From NCBI GenBank assembly GCA_040285825.1, contig JAUPSS010000002.1:248001-312000 (forward strand): a stretch of DNA of 64,000 nucleotides, written 5' to 3'. The translations under genes and the position numbers were made by a program. This document shows, in pieces, positions 52,862 through 62,025 of this stretch. Origin of the DNA: Eukaryota sp. TZLM1-RC. Its lineage: Eukaryota; Metamonada: BaSk clade. The notes beneath the pieces were generated by a model. That model was not told the origin of the DNA, ran no database searches, and saw only the letters and a program-made list of their open reading frames with translations. Position 1 is the first letter of the stretch; the number at the start of each line of letters is the position of its first letter.

Positions 52862-54750
52862 CTAAAGTGACAATTTACCCAAAAACTCTTGACAAAGACC
52901 CTTAAATCGCCAGGTATCACCAGATATTCGACTAAAAGTAACCACATAAAGTGCATCAAACCCAAAAAGCTGCTTGACCTCTACTTCAAACTTAACATGT
53001 CCCTTGACACAATCGAGTTTGTAATTACCAACAACTTCAAACAATATTGCCAAATCACTGGCTACCTGTTTGATAATGGTTATAATTGTAGAAGGATCCT
53101 TAGAGCTTGTCGAATTGACATTAAATGCCCCCTTGTGAACCCTCAGATGAGATCCCTCTGTTGGAAGAGAGGGCTGAGGGCCAGGACTAGATACTAGATA
53201 AGTAGAATCAACAGCAATAGAGGCTCGGCGATTCCTGAATTCTGGCGAGTTTTGATCTGATGTTGATCGTTGATGTCGGGAAAAGCTCTCTTGAATTGGA
53301 GGAATTGGGAGTGTTGTTGCAAAATTACCATTATGAACGGTAGCATCTCTATTGACATCAACATGAGGGGCGAGAGAGTGACGCCTGGCTGCTTTATCAG
53401 GAGTATACTGACGATCCTTCTTTTGCTTTGAGGTAGCCTCACGAACATTAGATTTCCGATAACTTTCAATATAAGCTGATTCTTCATGTTCTGATTCTTT
53501 CAATTGATCACTATCAGCATCAGCGATGGATGCTACTGTATCATCTTCAGGAATGACATCAAGAACTGGTGTTCTCGAAGCCACAGATCCAGACCTGACA
53601 GATCGTCTCCGCCGTTCCTTATGACGAACAGGAGTTTCAAGAGAAGAAGTGACAGGAGCAACAACGCTTGATACTTTACTTGGGTTTTTCAACTTTTTGT
53701 CAAGTAATAAGTGATAGGTAGCTGTAACAGAATTGTGCTTCCCCTTGTTCAGTGATGTTAATGCGTACTGACGATCAAACCCTAGTGATTCTAACTGGAC
53801 AATAACATCTTCGTTAATTACCTTGTTGTTTCCTTGGTAGAGACCTTCACTTGACTCAGGATCTTGATAGTACTTATTATACCAATGATTTCTTCTTATA
53901 TCCTCAATAGTAAACCTCTTGTGGGGATCAACGGTGAGAATCCCTCGTAACAAAGAGCTAGCATCGGCAGACACGAATGAAGGAATTGTAAACTTCCCAC
54001 TTAATATCTTGCTATAGAGAGCAGGAGTGGAAGGGTCTTCAAAAGGAAGGAATCCGCAGATCAGAGCGTAAAGGATTACCCCCATGGACCATACATCAAC
54101 ACTAGGTCCTTCGTAACGATGTCCAGCGATCATTTCTGGGGCGGCGTAACATCTGGGGTGAAGAAGCTAAGCTAAAAACGTACGCTAGAGTTAGATGAAG
54201 AAATTGATAACAAACGTGAACCACATGCAGTTTTCAAGAGCTTGTCCTGCCTAACTGTATTAGAAAGTCCAAAATCAATGACTCTTATGTTTTTCTTTGC
54301 ATCAAGAAGTAGATTTTCAGGTTTGAGATCTCTGTGAATGATTTTGTGACGGTGACAATAATCTACACCATTGACTAGTTGATGGAAGAATTTACAAGCC
54401 TCTTTCTCTTTAATTCTAGTATGTGCAACAATATAGTCAAAAAGTTCACCACCTGATGCATACTCCATTACAAGATAAAGATGACGAGGAGAGTCTATGA
54501 CTTCAAGAAGTCTAATAAGATTGGGATGATCAAGAAGGCGTAAGATACGGATTTCGCGTGTAATACGCTCTATGTCGGCATGATCTTGGATCTTGCTTTT
54601 TTCGAGGACTTTCATTGCTACCTTGGAATTGGTGGGAATGTGAATAGCACGTCGCACAGTACCAAAAGTACCTTCCCCAATGACAGATCCCAGTGTGTAA
54701 TTACCAACCCTTTTGACACGAGAGTTTTCAGAGCTTCGCATTGGGAACAA
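52862..54750 (-). CDS. AMPK/MARK-type Ser/Thr kinase with UBA-like and KA1 domains
   Basis: Best model: exons 54,750-54,216, 54,184 (one base) and 54,152-52,862, with two 31-nt introns, 608 aa. Kinase domain about 18-270: IGEGTFGTV loop, VAMK lysine, HRDLKPENLL, DFG, activation loop LLKTACGSPCYAAPEM with T174 at the LKB1-type site. A UBA-like helix triplet is at about 305-350 (NEDVIVQLESLGFDRQYALT ... NSVTATYHLLLDKK). A Ser/Arg-rich linker with RHKERRRRSVRSGS follows. The C-terminal KA1-like domain is about 525-608 (VKFEVEVKQLFGFDALYVVT, then FSRISGDTWRFKG). KA1 binds acidic phospholipids in MARK/Kin1. This order fits a CAMKL kinase between SNF1/AMPK and PAR-1/MARK. A single 59-nt intron (GTTATC...CCCAG) is the alternative and gives GSRLCYAAPE. 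Confidence 0.85.
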
Positions 54751-54808
54751 GACAAGACAAAAAAGGTAACAAGATTTGATTTAATTAAAAAATGAATTTA
54801 TTTCTGAA

Positions 54809-55006
54809 ATGTCTGTTTCTACTGCTCTTGCTCGCATGCTTGAGCTTCGTGAACAGCATCGCACTAGAACAGAGAATGAAATTGCTCAAACACAAGCAAG
54901 TGAGGTATCATCTCTCCCTCAATCGCGAGATGTTTATGTTCGTCGTGGCGAGATCTTCTTCAAAACAACTTCTTCAAAGATCTCCACAGAGCTGCAAAAC
55001 TCTTGA
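54809..55006 (+). CDS. Small ORF, 65 aa, helical
   Basis: Starts 58 bp from the divergent kinase start. It begins MSVSTALARMLELREQHRTR and ends VYVRRGEIFFKTTSSKIS with ELQNS. A helix rich in Arg/Glu is followed by a short strand-like VYVRRGEIFFK, slightly like the beta-hairpin of prefoldin-type small proteins, but this is not enough to assign a family. A competing frame (54,792-55,037) is Leu/Ser-rich and less protein-like. The position between two real genes and the non-random composition favour a real gene. Confidence 0.4.
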   Translation: MSVSTALARMLELREQHRTRTENEIAQTQASEVSSLPQSRDVYVRRGEIFFKTTSSKISTELQNS

Positions 55007-55183
55007 TTTAGACTATCACACCATACAATCTTTTTAAAACTTCACATTTTCAAAACTTCAATTGTGATATTCATATTTTGATTGATTTAAAACTCAAATT
55101 ATGCAGAACTTAAATACAAATTTAATTTAGAATGTTCTTTTTCTTATTGTTTTATTAATTTTATTCACACTATTTTTTAAACG

Positions 55184-55786
55184 CTACATCATTACACAAC
55201 ATCTATCGTGCTTCTTTGCCCTTTTATAAAACATTCTAGTTGACATTGATAAATCAGCTGAATCCTCCACCAACTTGTCCAACTGCTCTCCCCGTTGTAA
55301 AAGTTTGTCAATAGAATCCAGTAACACATGTTTTGTATCTTCAATGGTACTCATAATTGCTGTACACTGGTCAGCCTTTGCTGGGTCTTGAAACCTACTC
55401 AAAAGACCTTTCAGAGGGGGAAAAGGTACTGAAAAGTCTGATGAAGAGGACATCCACGTTGACTTTGGCACGGCTGTTGAAAACACTTCCAGGACTTTAT
55501 AAGTGACTGCAAAAGCAGCACGAGACGGATAGGCTTGGTCAGCAACAACAACTGCTCCCAGGTTGTCACTACGTAGGTAAGCATAAACTACCCAGCGGTC
55601 TTCATGTACTGTGTATCTAGTGGCAGGCTTCATTCGTTTAACCACTTCACGTGCAGAAAATTTGATAGTATCAGCCGCACCACCACGAAACATTCGACCA
55701 AAAGAAGTTAAGTCTGATTCTGAAGAAAGAATTACTGGCGGAGATTCAACATTCTGTCTTACTAGAGAAATCGCCAAGAGAGGCAT
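55184..55786 (-). CDS. YKT6: R-SNARE YKT6
   Basis: 200 aa from the second ATG (MPLLAISLVRQ), which matches the start and length of YKT6 (about 198 aa). The ORF ATG at 55,813 would add nine residues. Longin domain about 1-130 with the family block VVVADQAYPSRAAFAVTYKV. SNARE motif about 140-195: STIEDTKHVLLDSIDKLLQR, zero-layer Arg in LLQRGEQLDKLV. C-terminus CCVMM: CVMM is a CaaX farnesylation box and the preceding Cys is the palmitoylation site. There is no transmembrane helix, as expected for YKT6, which acts in ER-Golgi, endosomal and autophagosome fusion. Divergent from UBE2G2 with 71 bp between starts. Confidence 0.95.
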   Translation of the reverse strand: MPLLAISLVRQNVESPPVILSSESDLTSFGRMFRGGAADTIKFSAREVVKRMKPATRYTVHEDRWVVYAYLRSDNLGAVVVADQAYPSRAAFAVTYKVLEVFSTAVPKSTWMSSSSDFSVPFPPLKGLLSRFQDPAKADQCTAIMSTIEDTKHVLLDSIDKLLQRGEQLDKLVEDSADLSMSTRMFYKRAKKHDRCCVMM

Positions 55787-55857
55787 TGAATAAAAGTGAA
55801 GAAGGCCTTTCAAAATTCAGAATTTATAAAGTTCGCATAAATCTCCTTTTCATCACC

Positions 55858-56358
55858 ATGGCTTTCGTCTCCCAAGCACGAGGTAGACTTCTCAAAGAGT
55901 ACAAACAAATGACTGTTAATCCACCTGAAAATATAACAGCTGGTCCAATAAGTGAGGACAATTTCTTTAAATGGCAGTTTTCATTGTTAGGACCTCCTGG
56001 TAGTCTCTATGAGTCAGGGTACTTTAGTGGCATTATAGACTTTCCAAGAGACTATCCTTTTTCTCCTCCCAAACTAAAGTTCACAACACCAATCTTACAT
56101 CCCAATGTGTACCCGACTGGGGAAGTCTGTATGAGTATACTTCATAATCAAGTAGACCCCAGTGGCTATGAAAAGGCGACTGAGCAATGGACCCCTGGTA
56201 GTTCTGTAGCAACAATTCTAGTTTCATTATTATCACTACTAAGTGATCCAGCTTTTGATAGTCCCGCTAATCCAGATGCTGCAGTAATGTACAGGAACAA
56301 CCCTACAGAATACATCAAGGTCGTTCAGCAGTGTGTGCGACAGTCTTTAGGTCTTTAA
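55858..56358 (+). CDS. UBE2G2: Ubiquitin-conjugating enzyme E2, UBE2G2/Ubc7 type
   Basis: 166 aa, intronless, ATG in ACCATGG. An upstream in-frame ATG at 55,786 overlaps the YKT6 start and is not needed. RLLKEYKQMTVNPPENITAG, DYPFSPPKLKFTTPILHPN and the active-site GEVCMSILH (catalytic Cys) are present. The acidic/Gly loop after the Cys (NQVDPSGYEKATEQWTPG), characteristic of Ubc7/UBE2G, is longer than in most E2s. The end VRQSLGL matches UBE2G2 (QKSLGL) better than UBE2G1. Known role: K48 chains in ER-associated degradation with gp78/HRD1. Confidence 0.93.
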   Translation: MAFVSQARGRLLKEYKQMTVNPPENITAGPISEDNFFKWQFSLLGPPGSLYESGYFSGIIDFPRDYPFSPPKLKFTTPILHPNVYPTGEVCMSILHNQVDPSGYEKATEQWTPGSSVATILVSLLSLLSDPAFDSPANPDAAVMYRNNPTEYIKVVQQCVRQSLGL

Positions 56359-57074
56359 CTTGTTTTTTTTATATGATTGAAGACAAAAACAACTATGAAA
56401 TTCTGCATTCCCTTTGACTTGTTTTAGCACAGTCTACATTTTAATTTGAATAAATCTTATTAGATCAATGGCCAAGTTCAAAATAGACAAAAAAATAGAT
56501 GTTTCTGTGAGACATCTCAACGCCACATCAGTCTCATTTTTCCCAACATTGCAGCAACAAGTACTACATAGACTGCTACATCTATTATATTTTGTGATGC
56601 CCTTATAAGACTAATTGTACAACACTTGCTTCATTCTCTCCAACGACCTAATTCTCCTTGACTTCTTGCTGACTAGTAGTTACCATCAGGTTGTTGAACA
56701 AGATTCCAAACAGTTTGTTCTGATGCATCAATTGAGCACTACAGATATTAGACCTTTTGGAATTGTTTTTTTTAAATGTATTGTGCATTGTTGGATGTAT
56801 GTTGAATCAGGATGTGGGGAAAGTGTCTATCTTTTGAACATCAATTTGTTTTGGTTTTTGGAAAAAAAAACTGATTGGGTTTAAATCAAAGTTTTACTCA
56901 TAGTTTTTTGTCTATTAAAAAAACTATTTAAAAAAACCCTAGTTTTAACCCTAGTTTTGTCTATAAATCCATATCATGAAAAACTATTTTAAAAAAATCA
57001 GTAGTTAAAGTTGAGCAAATTTCATAGATTTTTTGATTAAATCTTTTGTTTATTAATTCATGACAAGGGCAAAC
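56359..57074. other. No gene seen
   Basis: 3' flank of UBE2G2 (GAATAAATC at about 56,448) and AT-rich DNA. A 90-codon frame at 56,615-56,884 is Phe/Leu/Cys-rich and not convincing. Runs of A and T and repeated CCCTAGTTTT(A/G) at 56,937-56,960. Confidence 0.45.
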
Positions 57075-57602
57075 CTCTGTTGTCAAATCTGTTTGATACT
57101 GAAGATGATTTTCATAAGAATAATAGAGGTGATATAATATTACCTGGATTAGATGGAAGCTTCATTTTATTGGATGTAATGTCTGTTGATCCTTGTAATG
57201 CCTCAAATGAAAAGCTTGTTAATTCTGAAATTCATAATCCTCTTTCAATCACTGAGAATTTCAAAATCAAATAAATACAGTGAACCTTTGTCCAAATTGT
57301 CCAGTCAACAGAATGCAAAATACAATTTGTAATTATTTGTATTTTCTCTTTTTGGTTCACTTGCATCAACGGCTATACTTTTTTTGTGAGATTTTGAATT
57401 GATTGTGAAGAGAAGAACTAACAGAAATTTCCACAGATTGTTTTGGCAAAATAGAATTGTGTTTTCTATAATGAAGGGGATGTTGAAGATGGTTTCTGAT
57501 GCTTTGCTTTCTCTTGGATCACACTATGAGAGAGTTGCAGCTAGTGTTTCTGTTTTGGCAGAGATGGACTATTTAGATGTTGATTTAATGGTTTTTAATT
57601 GA
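57075..57602 (+). mobile_element. RLE non-LTR fragment (group alpha)
   Basis: SNLFDTEDDFHKNNRGDIIL and PGLDGSFILLDVMSVDPCNA (endonuclease core intact), then, after frameshifts near 57,270-57,400, RTNRNFHRLFWQNRIVFSIM and KMVSDALLSLGSHYERVAAS. The 3' end (GATGTTGATTTAATGG, then A-rich) meets the 3' end of the beta copy D about 40 bp away, so the two elements are tail to tail. Confidence 0.7.
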
Positions 57603-57639
57603 AAATTAAAAAAAATAACAAGGGCAAACTGAACAAGAA

Positions 57640-59253
57640 TCTTAAATTTCAAAATCTTCATAGCCCAAATCAGCCAAAAAGAATTGACTGAATGTTTTTC
57701 CTTCACAAAAGCTACCAAGTGATAATAAAACAGAAAAAAATAAGGGTATAACACCTTTAGAATTTGAAAATACAATACTGCTTGCAAAAACGTCTTGTCA
57801 AAAACCTTCCCTGTATGATGTTTCACAATTTCAACAAAATCATCCAAGAAAGATAAAGCAATTGATCCAATTGAGGCATGCACGAAGAAAGCAAATGGAC
57901 AGAGGACACAATGAGTTTGCGATTCGGCATTCAAGGATAGCAACTTTGTTTTATTTATCAATCTTAGATTTTTGGGTAACACATAAGGGGTCCTTATGTT
58001 TTGACTGAGCTAATGGTAGGAAAGAATTATTACAGACATCAGTTGATCTCACATCAATAATGAATGTCGTCCCTTCAAGACCTTCAAGCATTAAATCACC
58101 TCTACTTCGACCAAAAGAATTCAAACTATCTTCATCAACCAAACGAGAACGTTGGTTCTAACTAGGAACCATCTTTGTGTGACTTTGACCTATAATAGAG
58201 TTGCTCCCTTATTGCTTTGCGAATTTTTGAACGAAAGTAACAAGTGTTTACAATTAAAAAGAAGGTTGGAAAAATTTTTGATCCACATTTGCAAATCAAA
58301 TTATGAGGTACGTATCGGGCCAAGTGAAACATCAAAGGCGCATTGTACAAGAAAACGTATCATCATCTAAAAGATCACAGATTTGAGGAATTTGAGTAAG
58401 TATACACGAAGGAGAACTGTTCTGGGCACCTAACAAAAAATTTGCGAAAGGGGGTTTATCATTTTTGGCCAAGACGAACATTAAAATCCAAGCCTTCAAA
58501 AATTATTGTTAATTATTGTTGCAATTTTTTAACACAATACCTCAAATTGTCTAGCGTTCTAGGTGGTAGTTTCTGTACATTATTGGGAAGACATTTACGC
58601 CAAATGTCAGGGGCAAATAATCATGAGTAATGTCAAAATCTCTTGAATAGTTATTACTTACAAAATTTAGTAAATCAACTTCCTTTAAAAAGAGTTTACA
58701 AATTTGTTCCGTTTATCAAGGAAAGAGGCTTGACAAAGAATTGAAGATTTGAAAGTTTAATACCACCAAAATTAGATGATGACAACACAGACTTCGAATT
58801 AGTTCAGGATTGACATCAATCAAATCAACTTCCATAAATATGTCAAGTCGATAACTTTTGAAATTGAACTGGGTTGAAATTGCTTCCAATCTGGCTACAA
58901 AATTGGTTGTGTGATCATTATTACCCAAGTTCAATGAGTAATCAATTTAATGGGGAATTTTGACTTCTTTATGTACTTCACCTTCTAATAAATAAATTTT
59001 CAAACAAATGATTTTTACTATTCAAAATAAAAGTAATAGAGGATACTCCTTTCCCACAACAGATGTTTCATCAATAACCTTACATCTTTGTAAAATCATA
59101 GAATTGACATTACTGGTGAATGATGCAAAGTTGAGCTTATTTTAAATAAAATAGGGGCAGAACTAGAAAATGTAACTGAAAATGCACCATAAATTCAATT
59201 TTTCATCGAAGTGAATCAAAAGAAAAACTTTTCTGGTGCTAAATTTGATCCAA
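57640..59253 (-). mobile_element. RLE non-LTR relic (group beta, copy D)
   Basis: Matches 10,600-12,230 in order and strand, with more differences than copies A and C show. Readable parts: GRSRGDLMLEGLEGTTFIID (58,100), CPFAFFVHASIGSIALSFLD (57,890), LNLGNNDHTTNFVARLEA (58,920). No Fanzor relic follows at its 3' end. It stops about 120 bp upstream of the SDS22 start codon. Confidence 0.7.
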
Positions 59254-59375
59254 ATGATGATCTAGGGTGGGGGTTCATACCAAGGCGAGGGTTAAGTAAA
59301 TATAAAGTAAAGTAAATACAAAACAAATTTTTTGTATAAGTATAAAGAAATTATTAATTACACTTTTCCTCAATA

Positions 59376-60428
59376 ATGGACCTTAGCAATTTACCTGTGG
59401 GAACTGTGCAACAGATTGGAGATGTTACTCTACGGATAGAAGAGCTTCCTGTTGAAGAACACCTAGCTGAGATGAGCGAGTTATGTCTTGACCGAAGCTA
59501 TATTCCTTGTCCCATCATTGCATCTGATTACACGATACCTATAACTCTTGAGGCCCTTCATCTCACAGGAAACCGTATTTCAAAGATACAGAACATACCA
59601 CATCTGCCTCAATTACAAACACTGGTTCTCCGTCAGAACCTCATTGAAAAAATTGAAGGAATTAACCATCTTACGTCTCTTGTTGAACTTGACCTATATG
59701 AAAACAAAATTACTTATATTGAGAACATTGATAATCTCACCAACCTAGAGCATCTAGATTTATCATTTAATAGTATTAGCAAACTTGAAAACCTTTGCTT
59801 TCCTAAATTGAGAAACCTTTTTCTTGTAAAAAATAGAATTTCTACTATCGAAAACCTTGAACATCTTCCAAATCTTTCAAACCTTGAATTAGGCGATAAT
59901 TCCATCCACCAAATAGATAATCTTCAGTATTTAACAAATTTGGAAGCCCTTTGGCTAGGCAACAATTATATTTCCGTACTTGATAACTTGCAAGAGCTGA
60001 AAAAACTACGCATATTAGCTTTACCTAACAATAGAATAACAAACATCCCTGAATTAGGGTATTTGGCACCTCAACTAGAAGAACTGTACATATCTATGAA
60101 CGGAATCTCTTCATTGCAGGGAGTATTGAGTCTCACCAATGTCAAAGTTTTAGATCTTGCTTTCAACAGAATCAAATCCATCAAGGGAGTTTCAGTCCTG
60201 CAAAGTTTAGAGGAACTATGGCTCAACAACAATGAAGTGTGTTCTTGGGATGAAGTCTTTGAAGAACTTTCCCAATTGAACTGTTTGGATACTGTTTATT
60301 TCGCTAGAACTCCCCTGTCTAAGGATAAGCTATATAGAGTTAAAGTTATACAGGCTCAACCTAAGCTCTCTCAGATAGATGCTCTCCCAGTTATGGATAA
60401 CCTTCGGAAAATGTCAGGTGTTTCATAA
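59376..60428 (+). CDS. PPP1R7: SDS22/PPP1R7-like protein phosphatase 1 regulator (LRR)
   Basis: 350 aa, intronless, TAA stop. About eleven 22-residue leucine-rich repeats of the SDS22 type, for example LEALHLTGNRISKIQNIPHL, LVELDLYENKITYIENIDNL, LEHLDLSFNSISKLEN, LEALWLGNNYISVLDNLQEL. They are followed by an LRR-cap-like end (YFARTPLSKDKLYRVKVIQA, then QPKLSQIDAL). The length equals human PPP1R7 (360 aa). SDS22 binds PP1 catalytic subunits during biogenesis and mitosis. The end GV-S differs slightly from the usual LDA(T/I) cap but the family is clear. It converges with IST1, leaving 117 bp for both 3' ends. Confidence 0.93.
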   Translation: MDLSNLPVGTVQQIGDVTLRIEELPVEEHLAEMSELCLDRSYIPCPIIASDYTIPITLEALHLTGNRISKIQNIPHLPQLQTLVLRQNLIEKIEGINHLTSLVELDLYENKITYIENIDNLTNLEHLDLSFNSISKLENLCFPKLRNLFLVKNRISTIENLEHLPNLSNLELGDNSIHQIDNLQYLTNLEALWLGNNYISVLDNLQELKKLRILALPNNRITNIPELGYLAPQLEELYISMNGISSLQGVLSLTNVKVLDLAFNRIKSIKGVSVLQSLEELWLNNNEVCSWDEVFEELSQLNCLDTVYFARTPLSKDKLYRVKVIQAQPKLSQIDALPVMDNLRKMSGVS

Positions 60429-60545
60429 TTTGTGGCTGTTTATGTACATTTGTGAAGTGAATTGTCATAATATTATTTCAAGTCCGATGATATTGATGAT
60501 ATGACCAACATAATAAAAAAATTTTATTTACAAAGAGTCGGTGTT

Positions 60546-61277
60546 TTACTTTTTCAAATCATTAAAACGAGCAAACAGATCATCATCATCGTTGGGGGGA
60601 TTCACAGTACTTGCTGGAGGACTATGCATTGAGTGCTGGTGTACACCATTAGGTTCAGCTCCAATTAAATCAATTTGAGGAACATTGTCATATGTTTGAG
60701 GACACTGAGATACAGGAACCGCCGGCAGTTGTTCTGTAGGAGTGAACACGACACCATGTTCATTGGCGAGGGCCACCAAGGCAGCCTCTGATTGAGAACG
60801 GGGGATCTCTCCCCGGTGAAGTTTTTGAATTAAACTTTGGTTGACATAGCCGTTTTGATTTGCCATTGCAGATTCAAGATACTCTCGGCCATACTTACAA
60901 TGCATATCTTCTCTGAATAACATTAACTCTGGCACTTCGGTAAGAGATGCAGCATATATTAACGATTGCAAAGCCTCTTCAGCATTAGCAGGAGGTTCAG
61001 CATTTTGGGTAATGACAGGCATTCGAGCTATCACCACTTCAACAAAATTGATCAACAACTCGTAAGCTTCAACATCATATGAGTCACGTATGACTTGTTC
61101 CATTTTGATACGGGCAAGCTCATCCTTGTTTTTCGAAAGAAGATTAACAATTTCACGCTTGTCGATGGCATTCTGGTTGTTTTTCTTGTTCTGTAATTGT
61201 TGTAGGCGAATTCTACTCGTCTTGAGATGTACAGAGCACTTTTGGCTAGAGAAAGGTTTAGAGGAGGAACCACCCAT
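60546..61277 (-). CDS. IST1: IST1-like ESCRT-III protein
   Basis: 243 aa from ATG 61,277 (MGGSSSKPF). The in-frame ATG at 61,346 would add 23 residues not expected for the family. The IST1 domain covers about 10-180: KTSRIRLQQLQNKKNNQNAI, DELARIKMEQVIRDSYDVEA, YELLINFVEVVIARM, then LIYAASLTEVPELMLFREDM. The C-terminus DDDDLFARFNDLKK is a MIM1-type motif like that of human IST1, which binds the Vps4/LIP5 MIT domains. Known role: endosomal sorting, cytokinesis and tubule scission. The MGxxxS start is a good N-myristoylation consensus, which animal IST1 lacks. Confidence 0.93.
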   Translation of the reverse strand: MGGSSSKPFSSQKCSVHLKTSRIRLQQLQNKKNNQNAIDKREIVNLLSKNKDELARIKMEQVIRDSYDVEAYELLINFVEVVIARMPVITQNAEPPANAEEALQSLIYAASLTEVPELMLFREDMHCKYGREYLESAMANQNGYVNQSLIQKLHRGEIPRSQSEAALVALANEHGVVFTPTEQLPAVPVSQCPQTYDNVPQIDLIGAEPNGVHQHSMHSPPASTVNPPNDDDDLFARFNDLKK

Positions 61278-62025
61278 TCTTACAGACAATGTGAATAAGG
61301 TTTTGGAGGATTTGGGAAATTCACTTAGACCCAAATAATCCCACACGCAGAGACTGGAATTTATTTTATTTTATTACGAAGCTCAATCTCAAGAAAATAA
61401 ATTATTGATATTGCAGATTATTGTTCTATTCCAAAGAGTTGCCAAAATTAACGATAAAATTATTACATCAAATTTTGCGACATCAAAGCAGAACTATGGT
61501 GGAAGGGAAATGAATTTCCAAATTTTGTTTAGTTGGTAGAAAAGCCCGTTTTTTGAACTCATAGACGTTGTGTAATGACCAGATACTAATCTGATTTATT
61601 GCAAAATATTGCGTTTTCAAAAAATAAATAATTGCAATATATTTTATTGCATCAATTGCTGTTGCAATTATTTAATTCCAGTACCTGCCCACAAAATAAT
61701 CAAATCTCTTCTTGTTCTTGTTTCAATATTTGGCAATCATTCAAAAATTTTTCCTACTTCTACTGATAGTCTCTGTTAGTCATTGCATGAGTACTTGCCT
61801 TTCTTACCATATTTGAAACAGTGTCCCTGACAGCTTAAGTAATGAGGACAATACATTGTTTCACAATAAGACAATATTTGAGGCAAGTAATTCAAACTAG
61901 ATAACAGAAATTCTACAGTGATGAAATGAATTAAATCAAATAGTGAATAGCAATTGTGAAATGTAAGACCAACCGAGATTTATCCCAATTACTCGAAATT
62001 TGAACTGGAAACGAATCCTTCTCTA
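61278..62025. other. Intergenic; gamma-type RLE relic at about 61,690-61,850 (-)
   Basis: Divergent upstream region of IST1 and WDR75. 61,690-61,850 on the minus strand follows two blocks of the gamma element: the FLWRSRIQFAI-coding part, and CATATTTGAAACAGTGTCCC, which matches the revcomp of 244-275 with changes. The rest is AT-rich without a gene. Confidence 0.5.

Noticed and set aside
56615-56884. 90-codon ORF downstream of UBE2G2
   Set aside because: Composition (Phe/Leu/Cys/Trp rich, AT-driven) is typical of random frames here, and no start context or motif supports it.
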